Assembly: GCA_031263535.1 (NCBI GenBank)
Contig: JAISFO010000034.1
Span: 1 to 41,734, forward strand
Origin: Holosporales bacterium
GTDB taxonomy: Bacteria; Pseudomonadota; Alphaproteobacteria; UBA3830; JAIRWN01
Reading direction: 5' to 3'
DNA length: 41,734 nt
This document shows, piece after piece, positions 1-8,169 of this stretch. The translations under genes were made by a program, and so were the position numbers. The notes under the pieces are model-generated. The model was not told the origin of the DNA and searched no databases. It worked only from the letters and a program-made list of their open reading frames with translations. The stretch's first letter is position 1. Each line of letters opens with the position of its first letter.

Positions 1-150
1 ACGGCAATCTACAGAATAAATCTCCTCAAGGCAAACTCAATTCAACAACTACATCCCTCACTCATAAAACGTGGGACCTCAGTGGGATAAATCTTCAATA
101 TCCCTACAATTATAAAAAAACAAAACCTTCAGCAAACTAAGTAATTTCAA
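1..150. other. A+T-rich stretch without a recognisable gene
   Basis: I see no open frame of useful length, no tRNA and no clear terminator here. It lies downstream of the minus-strand tRNA-Thr gene. Confidence 0.4.
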
Positions 151-226
151 TGGTGCCGGGCGTCGGAATTGAACCAACGACCTACTGATTACAAATCAGC
201 CGCTCTACCAACTGAGCTAGCCCGGC
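151..226 (-). tRNA. tRNA-Thr (anticodon TGT)
   Basis: The reverse complement folds as a 76-nt cloverleaf. The 7-bp acceptor stem GCCGGGC/GCCCGGC is followed by discriminator A and an encoded CCA. The D arm, the TTTGTAA anticodon loop (anticodon TGT, reading ACA) and the GGTTCAATTCC T arm are all visible. It starts 43 nt after the stop codon of the arnA-like gene on the same strand, so it may be processed from arn operon read-through or have its own promoter. Confidence 0.96.
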
Positions 227-269
227 ATTCGACCAGCAAAATCTACTGTGCCAGGGGATTTGTTGCAAT

Positions 270-1277
270 CTAAAAATAGAACTCTAAGGTACGTTTTATG
301 GCCTCAGTAAGCCCGGTCACAGGCTGCCAGTTAAGATACTTTTTGGCGTTTTCGATCGACGGTACCCGGTGATTGGTGTCCTGATAAGACCCTCCGTAAT
401 AATCATTGCCTGGCACAGAGATAATCTTTGTTCGCGACGCCTTATCCTTCAATTGCGGAACGGTAACGGCAACCTCTAACAGCTTCTCAGCCAGCTCGGC
501 AATTGAGTATCTTTCATGCGGGTTGCCTATATTGAATATCCTGCCTTTGGCGCAGTCGTCTTTGTTTTCTATAATTTTCATCAAGGCAGACACGCCGTCA
601 TCAATGTAAGTGAAGCAGCGCTGCTGTTTTCCTCCATCGACCAGCTTAATTTCACCGTCATAAAGGATGTTGCTTATAAACTGACTAAGCGCGCGCGATC
701 CGCCTTCTTTTTGCTTACCAATAGAATCAAGCCTGGGGCCGATCCAGTTGAATGGACGAAATAAAGTATAACTAAGTCCATCCCTGATTCCATAAGCATA
801 TATCACGCGGTCAAGTAGCTGCTTGCAGCAGGAGTATATCCACCGCTGTTTGTTGATAGGACCTACGATAAGGTTGGACTCTTCTTCCTTGAACTCTGAG
901 TCCTGGCACATGCCGTAAACCTCGGAAGTAGACGGGAAAATGATGCGCTTTTTATATTTGGCTGCCAGTTTGATTACTTCAAGATTGGCGGCAAAATCCA
1001 AATCAAATACGCGTAAGGGGTCGCTGACATAGGTCGCTGGAGTAGCGATGGCCACCAAAGGCAAGACAACGTCGCATTTTTTAATATGATACTCAATCCA
1101 TTCTTTGTGTATGGTTATGTCGCCCTCCTGAAAGGTAAGGCGTGGATGGGAAAGGTAATCTTTAAGCCAATTGCACCTTAGGTCCATGCCATAAAGCTGC
1201 CAGTCGGTGTCCTTAAGGGCCTTTTCTGTCAGCGTGCTGCCGATAAAGCCGTTAATACCAAGTATCAAAACCTTCAT
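270..1277 (-). CDS. arnA: UDP-glucuronate decarboxylase, ArnA dehydrogenase half only
   Basis: This 335-residue protein matches the C-terminal half of E. coli ArnA, which oxidatively decarboxylates UDP-glucuronate to UDP-Ara4O in the cytoplasm. The Rossmann motif GINGFIG lies at residues 7-13. The catalytic STSE is at 116-119, and the YxxxK pair is Tyr148/Lys152 in WIYSCCKQ. The long conserved stretch through CDVVLPLVAIATP is typical of ArnA rather than of generic epimerases. The N-terminal formyltransferase half of bifunctional ArnA (about 300 residues) is absent, and no separate copy is in the window. AAGGA lies 8 nt before the ATG. It is the last gene of the arn operon, 10 nt after arnC. 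Confidence 0.93.
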   Translation of the reverse strand: MKVLILGINGFIGSTLTEKALKDTDWQLYGMDLRCNWLKDYLSHPRLTFQEGDITIHKEWIEYHIKKCDVVLPLVAIATPATYVSDPLRVFDLDFAANLEVIKLAAKYKKRIIFPSTSEVYGMCQDSEFKEEESNLIVGPINKQRWIYSCCKQLLDRVIYAYGIRDGLSYTLFRPFNWIGPRLDSIGKQKEGGSRALSQFISNILYDGEIKLVDGGKQQRCFTYIDDGVSALMKIIENKDDCAKGRIFNIGNPHERYSIAELAEKLLEVAVTVPQLKDKASRTKIISVPGNDYYGGSYQDTNHRVPSIENAKKYLNWQPVTGLTEAIKRTLEFYF

Positions 1278-1287
1278 GTGCTAATCC

Positions 1288-2229
1288 TTATTTCTCAATT
1301 ATTTTTTTTATTACGTATCGCGGATGGTTACACAGCGAAAGATAAGCCCTTCCCACGTATTCCCCTATAAGACCTATGCCGGTTATCAGAACGCTCATCA
1401 TAAAAAACAAAAGGGCAAATAAGGTAAAAACTCCTTCGACCTCAGGGCCGATGAAAATACGCCTAATCACCAGGTAGACAACTAATGTCCCGCTAAGTAG
1501 GGATGTAAGTACCCCGACCAAGGTGAACACTTGCAAGGGAATCAATGAAAACCCAGTCAACAAATCAAATCCAATTCTGATTAATTTGTATGGGTTATAT
1601 TTCGATATTCCACGCTTACGCTCACTGTGGCGGACGGGAATATCGATTGGGTTTTTGGAAAATTTTTGTGCCATAGCCGTTATAAACGTAAAGGCTTCAC
1701 GGGTTTTTATTACCTGGTCGACGATATCACGGCTGTAGGCGCGAAGCATACAGCCATGATCACGCATATGAAGGCCAGTCAGCTTATCTCGCATTCCGTT
1801 TACAAACTTGGACACATAGGTCCTGTATAAGCTGTCCTGACGATGTTCTCGATACCCGCCCACAAGGTCGTAACCTTCGTCAATTTTTTTAAGTAATTTT
1901 GATATATCCTCAGGTGGATTTTGAAGATCGGCGTCCAAGCTGATTATGACCTGACCACGGACATGCTCAAACCCAGCAAAAATGGCGATATACTGGCCAT
2001 AGTTATTGTTAAACTCTATTACCCGTACGACATCTTTGTGTTTTTGAAAGATGTCTGCAAGTATCTGTGCAGAGCGGTCTTTACTGCCGTCGTTTACGAA
2101 GATTATCTCATAACTCTTGCCCGTAGAGTTCAAAGTTCCGAACAAGCGGTCAAACAACTCACTTATGCTTTCTTCCTCGTTATATATGGGTATTACTACA
2201 GAGATATAAGGCGTTTTCCTAAGCATCAT
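1288..2229 (-). CDS. arnC: ArnC-type undecaprenyl-phosphate aminoarabinose transferase
   Basis: This is a 313-residue family 2 glycosyltransferase close in layout to E. coli ArnC (322 aa). ArnC moves Ara4N (the formylated form in E. coli) from UDP to undecaprenyl phosphate on the inner face of the cytoplasmic membrane. Visible features are the nucleotide-binding start VVIPIYNEEES (about 11-21), NDGS (46-49), the DAD metal site (99-101) followed by LQNPPE, the acceptor-side DHGCMLRAY, and two C-terminal membrane helices at about 230-290 ending in GLIGEYVGRAY. The ATG overlaps the arnB stop in ATGA, with GGAAG just upstream, which suggests translational coupling. Dolichyl-phosphate-type transferases share the fold, but the operon and the motifs point to ArnC. 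Confidence 0.92.
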   Translation of the reverse strand: MMLRKTPYISVVIPIYNEEESISELFDRLFGTLNSTGKSYEIIFVNDGSKDRSAQILADIFQKHKDVVRVIEFNNNYGQYIAIFAGFEHVRGQVIISLDADLQNPPEDISKLLKKIDEGYDLVGGYREHRQDSLYRTYVSKFVNGMRDKLTGLHMRDHGCMLRAYSRDIVDQVIKTREAFTFITAMAQKFSKNPIDIPVRHSERKRGISKYNPYKLIRIGFDLLTGFSLIPLQVFTLVGVLTSLLSGTLVVYLVIRRIFIGPEVEGVFTLFALLFFMMSVLITGIGLIGEYVGRAYLSLCNHPRYVIKKIIEK

Positions 2230-3386
2230 TCTTCCAGGATCTTTTTAAATGTGTCGATGACAAGATCCTGCTGATCTTCTGTCATATCAGGGTAGACTGG
2301 CAAGCAAATTACCCTACAACCAGCGTCCTCAGCCTCAGGAAAATCATTTAGTTTATAACCGAATTTCTCTCTGTAGTAAGTGAACAGATGTACTGGATAG
2401 TAGTAGGCTATGCTGCCGATATTGTGTTTTTTCAGGCGAGCTATGACCTCATCCCGACTGAGGCTGATTTTTTTAAGATCCAACAGTACCGGAAACAAGT
2501 GACCTGAACGCGTAAAATCGTACAGAGCTTTATCTGGCACAAAGACTTTATCCCAGCCCTCGAAGGCAGAAGAATACTTAGCGGAGATTTCACGGCGGCG
2601 GTCGTTCATTTCATCAACTCGCTTGAGCTGATACAGCCCAATAACAGATTGTATGTCAGACATGTTCAATTTATAGCCTGGACACACAACGTCATAATCC
2701 AGCCTTCCACTTTGCTTTTTGAATCTGTCCCAGATAGAGCGATTGATGCCATGAAACCGTATCTGGGCAAACAGGTCGGCCTCTTGCTCGTTGCGGAAAA
2801 CTACGCACCCTCCCTCGCCAGTGGTTATGTTTTTAATTGGATGAAAGCTGAATACCTGAATATCGCCAAAGCTGCCAATCTTTTTGCCTTTATAGCTTGT
2901 GCCAAAGGCGTGGGCGCTGTCCTCGATAACCCTAAGGTTATGTGATGCGGCGATTTTATAAACAGCGTCCATATCTACTGGAACGCCAGCATAATGAACA
3001 GGTATGATTGCTTTGGTCTTGCTGGTAATTTTATCCTCAATGGCTTTGGGAGAGATATTCAAAGTATTAAGGTCGATATCAGCAAACACCGGCACACAAC
3101 CTGCATGGACAATCGCATTAGCGGTTGCGACAAAAGTAAATGGTGTTGTGATGATTTCACTGCCTGGCTCTATACCGGCCGCCATAATCGCCAGATGAAT
3201 CCCAGCCGTCCCAGAAGTTACCGTCATAGCAAGAGGTGCCCCCATATAGTCAGCCAAAGCACGCTCAAAACGCTCATTAATCGACCCGGTCGTTAACCAA
3301 CCAGATCGCAAGACTTTGGCGACTTCCTCTATGGTTTCCTCATCTATTGACGGGATTGCAAGAGGAATAAAGTCTTCGTTATGCAT
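2226..3386 (-). CDS. arnB: UDP-Ara4O aminotransferase (PLP-dependent)
   Basis: This DegT/DnrJ/EryC1-family aminotransferase converts UDP-Ara4O to UDP-Ara4N with glutamate as amino donor. The PLP lysine lies in SFHPIKNITTGEGG (Lys185 from the chosen start), nearly identical to the E. coli ArnB site. IEDSAHAFG supplies the cofactor-binding aspartate. The frame is open upstream to a TTG at 3410, but the ATG at 3386 gives 386 residues and an N-terminus that lines up with E. coli ArnB. Neither start has a strong ribosome-binding site. It overlaps arnC by 4 nt and follows the small flippase gene closely. Related aminotransferases (PseC, WecE) have the same fold; the context favours ArnB. Confidence 0.92.
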   Translation of the reverse strand: MHNEDFIPLAIPSIDEETIEEVAKVLRSGWLTTGSINERFERALADYMGAPLAMTVTSGTAGIHLAIMAAGIEPGSEIITTPFTFVATANAIVHAGCVPVFADIDLNTLNISPKAIEDKITSKTKAIIPVHYAGVPVDMDAVYKIAASHNLRVIEDSAHAFGTSYKGKKIGSFGDIQVFSFHPIKNITTGEGGCVVFRNEQEADLFAQIRFHGINRSIWDRFKKQSGRLDYDVVCPGYKLNMSDIQSVIGLYQLKRVDEMNDRRREISAKYSSAFEGWDKVFVPDKALYDFTRSGHLFPVLLDLKKISLSRDEVIARLKKHNIGSIAYYYPVHLFTYYREKFGYKLNDFPEAEDAGCRVICLPVYPDMTEDQQDLVIDTFKKILEE

Positions 3387-3396
3387 ATTTTGTCTT

Positions 3397-3768
3397 TTAG
3401 CTTTTTGCAACTAAACACACCCCAATAACTATTACTAATATGCCGGCAATTCTTACGGGCGAAAGATCTTCTTTAAGTAAATAGTATCCCGCCACAGCCG
3501 CAATAACATAAGATATGCTTCCCATCGGGTAAAGGTAGCTGACTTCTAGCTTGGAAAGTAAATAAAGCCAAATACCAAAGCTTAAGCCGTAGCAAAGCAC
3601 GCCAATCACAACATACCAATTAGTGATGGTTTCAAACAAAATCTGAGCTAAACTGCGCTTAGTAAGATCGAATGACAGCGAATTAACCCCGCTCTTCAGA
3701 ATAATCTGTGTTCCCGCATTCAGCGTTATCTGAAACATAAGCAAACAGATAAGAAACAATTTCTCCAT
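3397..3768 (-). CDS. Small EamA/SMR-type membrane protein, probable Ara4N-undecaprenyl-phosphate flippase
   Basis: This 123-residue protein has four predicted membrane helices (about 3-20, 43-66, 73-95, 100-121), the size and layout of ArnE or ArnF, which together flip undecaprenyl-phosphate-Ara4N to the periplasm in E. coli. The segment SKLEVSYLYPMGSISYVIAA resembles the conserved core of EmrE-like proteins. Only one such gene is present between arnT and arnB, so it may act as a homodimer, or a partner may lie elsewhere. It begins 2 nt after the arnT stop. The assignment rests on topology and operon position rather than on a diagnostic residue. Confidence 0.75.
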   Translation of the reverse strand: MEKLFLICLLMFQITLNAGTQIILKSGVNSLSFDLTKRSLAQILFETITNWYVVIGVLCYGLSFGIWLYLLSKLEVSYLYPMGSISYVIAAVAGYYLLKEDLSPVRIAGILVIVIGVCLVAKS

Positions 3769-3770
3769 TG

Positions 3771-5435
3771 TCAGCGATTAGTTAAGACTATGTTTCTTTT
3801 ATCACAAGCTAGTACGTGATGTCTTCGGTTTTTCCAGAACATCTCGTAATTTCGCATTTTCATAATCACGAAAATCCTTTTTTCCCCATCCCAAAGGTCC
3901 CAAAACTGTTGAAAAGTTAAGAACCTGTCGAATACTTTTTCTGAACAAGCCCCGAATTCAAGCTCGTCCCAGCTTTCAACAAGGCCGACAAATTCTTTCA
4001 TGTAAAGCGGAAGCTCCTGGTAATAGCCATAAAAACAAAATACTAAATCGCCGTTTGCTTTGTTTGCTTGTATGGTCCTTATCAGAGGTATGATGTTCGG
4101 CTTATTATTTTCCTGAACAGAAGGAATCGCGTAATTTAGGAAAGCGTACGCACAGCATACAAAAATCAGTCTGCACGTTACGAAAGATCTGGACTTTTTG
4201 GTGAAATACGGAACAGCGGCGGTCAGTAAAACGCTTCCGCCAAAAACCAACATATATATAAGCTCTGGCGGCTTATAGTCCTGAAATCCCTCGCGTGCCA
4301 GAAAAAATAAGGCCCCGCACCCCAGCGTCACATCAATCAGTACGCACCACCAGGGAATGTTCAGGATCTGGCGTTCAATTAACCTGTCCAGCCTTATAGC
4401 GATAATGATACTTGCAGCAGGAATTGCCGGTAGTATGTAAGGGATTAGCTTGGATCCAGAGAACGAAAAGAAAACAACCGGTGCCATAAACCATATCAGC
4501 AGGAACAACATGTTTTTATCGACAGTCTTTATCTTTGTTACGGCGCCTGAGCACTCCGCCAGTAAGATCCCTGTCCATGGCAAAATCCCTATCGCGGTTA
4601 TCGGCAGGAAAAACCACCATGCCTGAAAACGGTTGTGGATCGTGGTTGTATAGCGAATAAAGTGCTCATAAATAAAATACTGATAATTAAAGTCTGGATT
4701 CCTCATCGCTACAGCTACATGCCAAGGTAGGGCTATCGCCAAAAACAGCAGTACGCCGGGATGCTTGATAAGCTTAAGGTATTTCCATTGACGAGTAACG
4801 CATATAAAAGCGCCCAGAATAATGCCAGGAAGCACAACTGCAATCAGCCCTTTGGTTAGGAAAGCAAGCCCCATGCAACCAAAGCCGCCATATACCAGTG
4901 TGTTAAATAGACGTCTATCCTCGCTGGCTTTATTAAAGGCCGACATAAAACAAAGCAGCGAAATGGTGAAGAAAACCGAAAATATCATATCCAGGCAAAC
5001 GAATTTCGCCAGCGCATAGTAGATAATACAGCTGGCCAAAGTCGCAGCCGAAAGCATGCCTGCGCGCCATGAAAGCAAAAATTTGCCGGCCAAAAACACC
5101 GCAAAACAGCCTAAAACACCAATGACCGCATGCCATAACCTGGTTGACCAATTGTTTATGCCGAACAATTTTATCGCACCGGCCTGCATCCAGTAGAAAA
5201 GCGGAGGTTTTTCGAAATACTTAACTCCATTAAGTCGCGGCGTTATAAAATCACCAGAAACCAACATTTCACGTGGGATTTCCGTGTAACGCGCCTCATC
5301 AGGCGAGTTTAGTGGTCGCAACGCATTGCCCATCAAAAACATAGCCGCAATAGCCAAAAACATCAGCAAAGTTTGTATGCCGCGCTGTGTACAAAGCTTG
5401 GGCGCGTTAAGACTTTTATTATCTTTGCTGCTCAT
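3771..5435 (-). CDS. arnT: Lipid A 4-amino-4-deoxy-L-arabinose transferase
   Basis: This polytopic GT83/PMT-type glycosyltransferase transfers Ara4N from undecaprenyl phosphate to lipid A phosphates on the periplasmic side of the inner membrane, lowering negative surface charge and giving resistance to cationic peptides. The conserved SPDEARY loop (about residues 44-50, Asp46/Glu47) follows the first membrane helix, then YFEKPPLFYW at 73-82, then many hydrophobic helices and a soluble C-terminal domain. The frame is open for 66 more codons upstream (to 5633), but those residues are polar and unlike the family. The ATG at 5435, with AAGG 7 nt upstream, gives 554 residues against about 550 in E. 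coli. It is the first gene of the arn operon. Confidence 0.92.
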   Translation of the reverse strand: MSSKDNKSLNAPKLCTQRGIQTLLMFLAIAAMFLMGNALRPLNSPDEARYTEIPREMLVSGDFITPRLNGVKYFEKPPLFYWMQAGAIKLFGINNWSTRLWHAVIGVLGCFAVFLAGKFLLSWRAGMLSAATLASCIIYYALAKFVCLDMIFSVFFTISLLCFMSAFNKASEDRRLFNTLVYGGFGCMGLAFLTKGLIAVVLPGIILGAFICVTRQWKYLKLIKHPGVLLFLAIALPWHVAVAMRNPDFNYQYFIYEHFIRYTTTIHNRFQAWWFFLPITAIGILPWTGILLAECSGAVTKIKTVDKNMLFLLIWFMAPVVFFSFSGSKLIPYILPAIPAASIIIAIRLDRLIERQILNIPWWCVLIDVTLGCGALFFLAREGFQDYKPPELIYMLVFGGSVLLTAAVPYFTKKSRSFVTCRLIFVCCAYAFLNYAIPSVQENNKPNIIPLIRTIQANKANGDLVFCFYGYYQELPLYMKEFVGLVESWDELEFGACSEKVFDRFLTFQQFWDLWDGEKRIFVIMKMRNYEMFWKNRRHHVLACDKRNIVLTNR

Positions 5436-5687
5436 AATGGCCTTGTTAACACGGGTTAAATGTAGTTCGCACTTTATACAATGCTCTCGGTAATTAGTAT
5501 ACTTGCCACTACGGCTCTTTTGTCGTACCTGGTTTATCGGGGAAACACAATACTGCTGTTCTCTGCTTTCTGCACGCTTCTGTTGGTCATACTGAGCGGA
5601 AGAAAAATCACCGGCGAAGTTAAGTATATTCAAGTGTTGCTGTTTGCTCAGTAATGTAAAATCCGTATACCAATTTATTGACCAGCT
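5436..5687 (-). promoter_or_regulatory. Intergenic region between recN and arnT, probable arn operon leader
   Basis: This 252-nt stretch precedes the arn operon on its own strand. TATACT-like and TATAAA-like hexamers occur near 5475-5503 on the minus strand, but I cannot pair either with a convincing -35 box. A TTAA-N6-TTAA element sits at about 5446-5459. It is one base shorter in spacing than the usual CtrA site, so no regulator is assigned. Confidence 0.3.
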
Positions 5688-7328
5688 TTAAGCTTTACGT
5701 GCAAAAAACAGTGTGTTTGCCGCAGAGCAGGCTTCGTTCGTAACTTTATCATCCATGGTCAGCATTTTCGCAACAGCCTCCAGCCTGTCTTGCCCATCGA
5801 CGTAACCTATGGTGGTTATGTTTTGATGATCAGACATAGACTTCTTGACCAGCAAATGTCTTTCAGCATGTACAGCGACTTGTGGCGAGTGCGTTATCGC
5901 AAACACTTGCTTGTACTTGGACATAGAATTCAACATAGAACCAATAGCAGAAGAAGCAACCCCACTGGTACCGGAATCGATTTCATCGAAAACGAAGGTT
6001 GGGATATCCATGGTTTTGGCTAAAGCTACTTTGATCGCCAGCATAATGCGCGCAGCTTCCCCGCCTGAGGCAATTTTGTCGAGCTTGGTCATTGGCAGCC
6101 CAGGATTGGTACTCGTCAAAAAGGTAATTGTATCCTTGCCCGTTGCCGTCGCTTTTTGTGTATCTTCCACCAAAACCTGAAACCGACATTGGGCAAGCCT
6201 TAATGCTGATAACTTAGCGTTAACAAGGCTGGATAACGTCAATGCCGCCTCTTGCCTTTTTGCTGTAATCTTGTCCGCCAGCTCGTTGTATTGGCTGATT
6301 ATATCGCTCAGCGTAACTTTTATCCGATCGCGTTTTTTTGTAAGGGCCGTAATCTCAAAAGCTTTTGCCTTCATGTCTTTAAGAGCTTGGGACAGCGAGC
6401 TTATGTTGCAATTATGCTTACGGGCAAGATCTCTTAAAAGCATCAAACGCTCTTCGATATCATCCGCGGATTTATCTTGCGAATCAACCTCGCGGCGTAT
6501 TGCCTCAAGCCCTACCAGCACCGCATCAACCGAAGCAACGGCTGCTTCAATTGCTTCAAACGTATTTTTTAGGCCTGGATGAAGCTCAATACTCCTGGCG
6601 ACAAGTTTTTGCGCCTCTATAAAGTTGTTGATACCGCAAAGGTTTTCGGTCGCCAAAACAAGTTCTTGAAGTTTTGCAGAATTTTTTATTGCTAAGCGTT
6701 TTTGAAGTAGTTCCGCCTCTTCATTTTCGCTCAGATTTGCGCTTTCTAGTTCTTCTATGCAGGACGCTATATAGTCTTGCTCTTTAGCAATCTGCTCAAG
6801 CTCGTCATTAACAGAATCGAGCTCGTTTTGCGTTTGGCTTTTTTTGGTATAGATATTAGTCAGATTTTTTCGCTCACAGCTGACGCCAGCAAACTGATCC
6901 AGTACCATAAGCTGCGTATCGGCGGACAGTATACTGTCGCGCTGTCCATGAACTTCCAAAAGATCGGCAAATATGCTTTGGGCAAATTTGGCACTTATAA
7001 CCTGATCGTTTATAAATACTCTGCTTTTGCCGTCTGAAGACAGCGTTCTTCTTATGATCAGATTGCCTTCCACGTCAATATCGACGCTACTTAGTAAATC
7101 CGCAGCGGAGCGTGGTAAATCATCAAACTCAACCGTGACCGATGTATTATCACACCCTTGGCGGATTAGCTTGGTTTCAATCCTCGCGCCCAGGGCAAAC
7201 TCAATCGCGCTAAGCAACATAGATTTCCCAGCGCCAGTCTCGCCGGTTATAACGGTCATACCATAATGAAAATCTAACAAAACCTCATCTATTAAGATGA
7301 AGTCTCGTACAGCTATGCTTCTGAGCAT
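5688..7328 (-). CDS. recN: DNA repair ATPase RecN
   Basis: This is a 546-residue SMC-like ATPase for double-strand-break repair (E. coli RecN has 553 residues). Walker A is GETGAGKS at residues 29-36. A long central region is rich in Glu, Lys and Leu, as expected for the coiled coil. The ABC signature SGGE is at about 421-424, and Walker B (FVFDEIDSG) at about 445-453. An ITHSPQVA switch segment follows. It starts 3 nt after the bamD stop. bamD-recN adjacency is common in alphaproteobacteria, where ligA often follows; here ligA is 31 kb away. Confidence 0.96.
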   Translation of the reverse strand: MLRSIAVRDFILIDEVLLDFHYGMTVITGETGAGKSMLLSAIEFALGARIETKLIRQGCDNTSVTVEFDDLPRSAADLLSSVDIDVEGNLIIRRTLSSDGKSRVFINDQVISAKFAQSIFADLLEVHGQRDSILSADTQLMVLDQFAGVSCERKNLTNIYTKKSQTQNELDSVNDELEQIAKEQDYIASCIEELESANLSENEEAELLQKRLAIKNSAKLQELVLATENLCGINNFIEAQKLVARSIELHPGLKNTFEAIEAAVASVDAVLVGLEAIRREVDSQDKSADDIEERLMLLRDLARKHNCNISSLSQALKDMKAKAFEITALTKKRDRIKVTLSDIISQYNELADKITAKRQEAALTLSSLVNAKLSALRLAQCRFQVLVEDTQKATATGKDTITFLTSTNPGLPMTKLDKIASGGEAARIMLAIKVALAKTMDIPTFVFDEIDSGTSGVASSAIGSMLNSMSKYKQVFAITHSPQVAVHAERHLLVKKSMSDHQNITTIGYVDGQDRLEAVAKMLTMDDKVTNEACSAANTLFFARKA

Positions 7329-7331
7329 GAC

Positions 7332-8081
7332 CTACTTACGAAGAAGTTTTTTGGCTTTAGCGGTCCAAATTGACTCTTTTGTGTTTCTGATCATCTCTTC
7401 ATAGTAACGATGAGCCTCTTCGATTATCCCGAGGCAAAGATAGCACTCCATCACACGAAAATAGGCCTCGCTGGCTTGATCAGTATGCGAAAACGAATTT
7501 ATAGTCACCTTAAAGCGCTCTAACGCCGCCATAGCGTTACTTCGACCTTGATAATACCTGCCGACATGCATCTCGTGTGCAGCCAGGATATTGTCCAACA
7601 GCTCAACGTTCCTAATTGCCTGTTGAGCATATGTGCTGTTTGGGTAACGCTTAGAAAGCTCGATAAAACTGTCACGCGCCCTTATTGCATCTGCAACATC
7701 TCGGTCTGCGGTTGGAACCTGCTGAAGATAATTCGTTGCCAGCAGATACTGCGCATAGTCTATATACCTGTAGTTTGGGTAATAGCTGATCAGCGCGTTT
7801 AAAATACGGATCGAGTCATCATATTTCCGGTCCATATAGTAGCAAAAAGCCGACATCAGCTGAGCCTTTGGCGCCCAGTCAGAGTACGGATGCTGACGCT
7901 CAATTTCTTGAAATGCTTTGGCTGCGTCGTAGAAGTCTTTCTTTTTATAGGCTTCTAAGCCTTCTCTGTAGATGGCATAGACTGATTTTTCTTCATAAGG
8001 CTTTTCTTTGCTGCAAGCGCTTAAGAATACAAGCGCAAACATAAGATAAAACAGGAAATTCTTCGCTTTCATTACTGGCAT
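7332..8081 (-). CDS. bamD: Outer membrane assembly lipoprotein BamD
   Basis: This 249-residue lipoprotein belongs to the BamD/YfiO/ComL family, the essential lipoprotein of the complex that folds beta-barrels into the outer membrane. The N-terminus is a lipoprotein signal with lipobox LSAC and lipidated Cys23. Tetratricopeptide-like repeats follow, including YKKKDFYDAAKAF, NALISYYPNY and FIELSKRYPNS. Met4 is an alternative start. The gene lies directly upstream of recN and 88 nt downstream of the secretion ATPase gene on the same strand, so it probably has its own promoter. Confidence 0.93.
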   Translation of the reverse strand: MPVMKAKNFLFYLMFALVFLSACSKEKPYEEKSVYAIYREGLEAYKKKDFYDAAKAFQEIERQHPYSDWAPKAQLMSAFCYYMDRKYDDSIRILNALISYYPNYRYIDYAQYLLATNYLQQVPTADRDVADAIRARDSFIELSKRYPNSTYAQQAIRNVELLDNILAAHEMHVGRYYQGRSNAMAALERFKVTINSFSHTDQASEAYFRVMECYLCLGIIEEAHRYYEEMIRNTKESIWTAKAKKLLRK

Positions 8082-8169
8082 TTAAATAAAACCGCTTAAT
8101 GATACACAATTGTGCGCTTTAAGCCCAGAGGTAAATTTAAACCTTTTTGACCTGCAGTATGAAATGGTT

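Noticed and set aside
5446-5459. TTAA-N6-TTAA as a CtrA-binding site upstream of arnT
   Set aside because: The usual spacing is 7 nt. A single off-spaced match in A+T-rich DNA is not enough.
5436-5633. N-terminal extension of ArnT by 66 residues
   Set aside because: The added part is polar and unlike ArnT. The ATG at 5435 has a ribosome-binding site and gives the family length.
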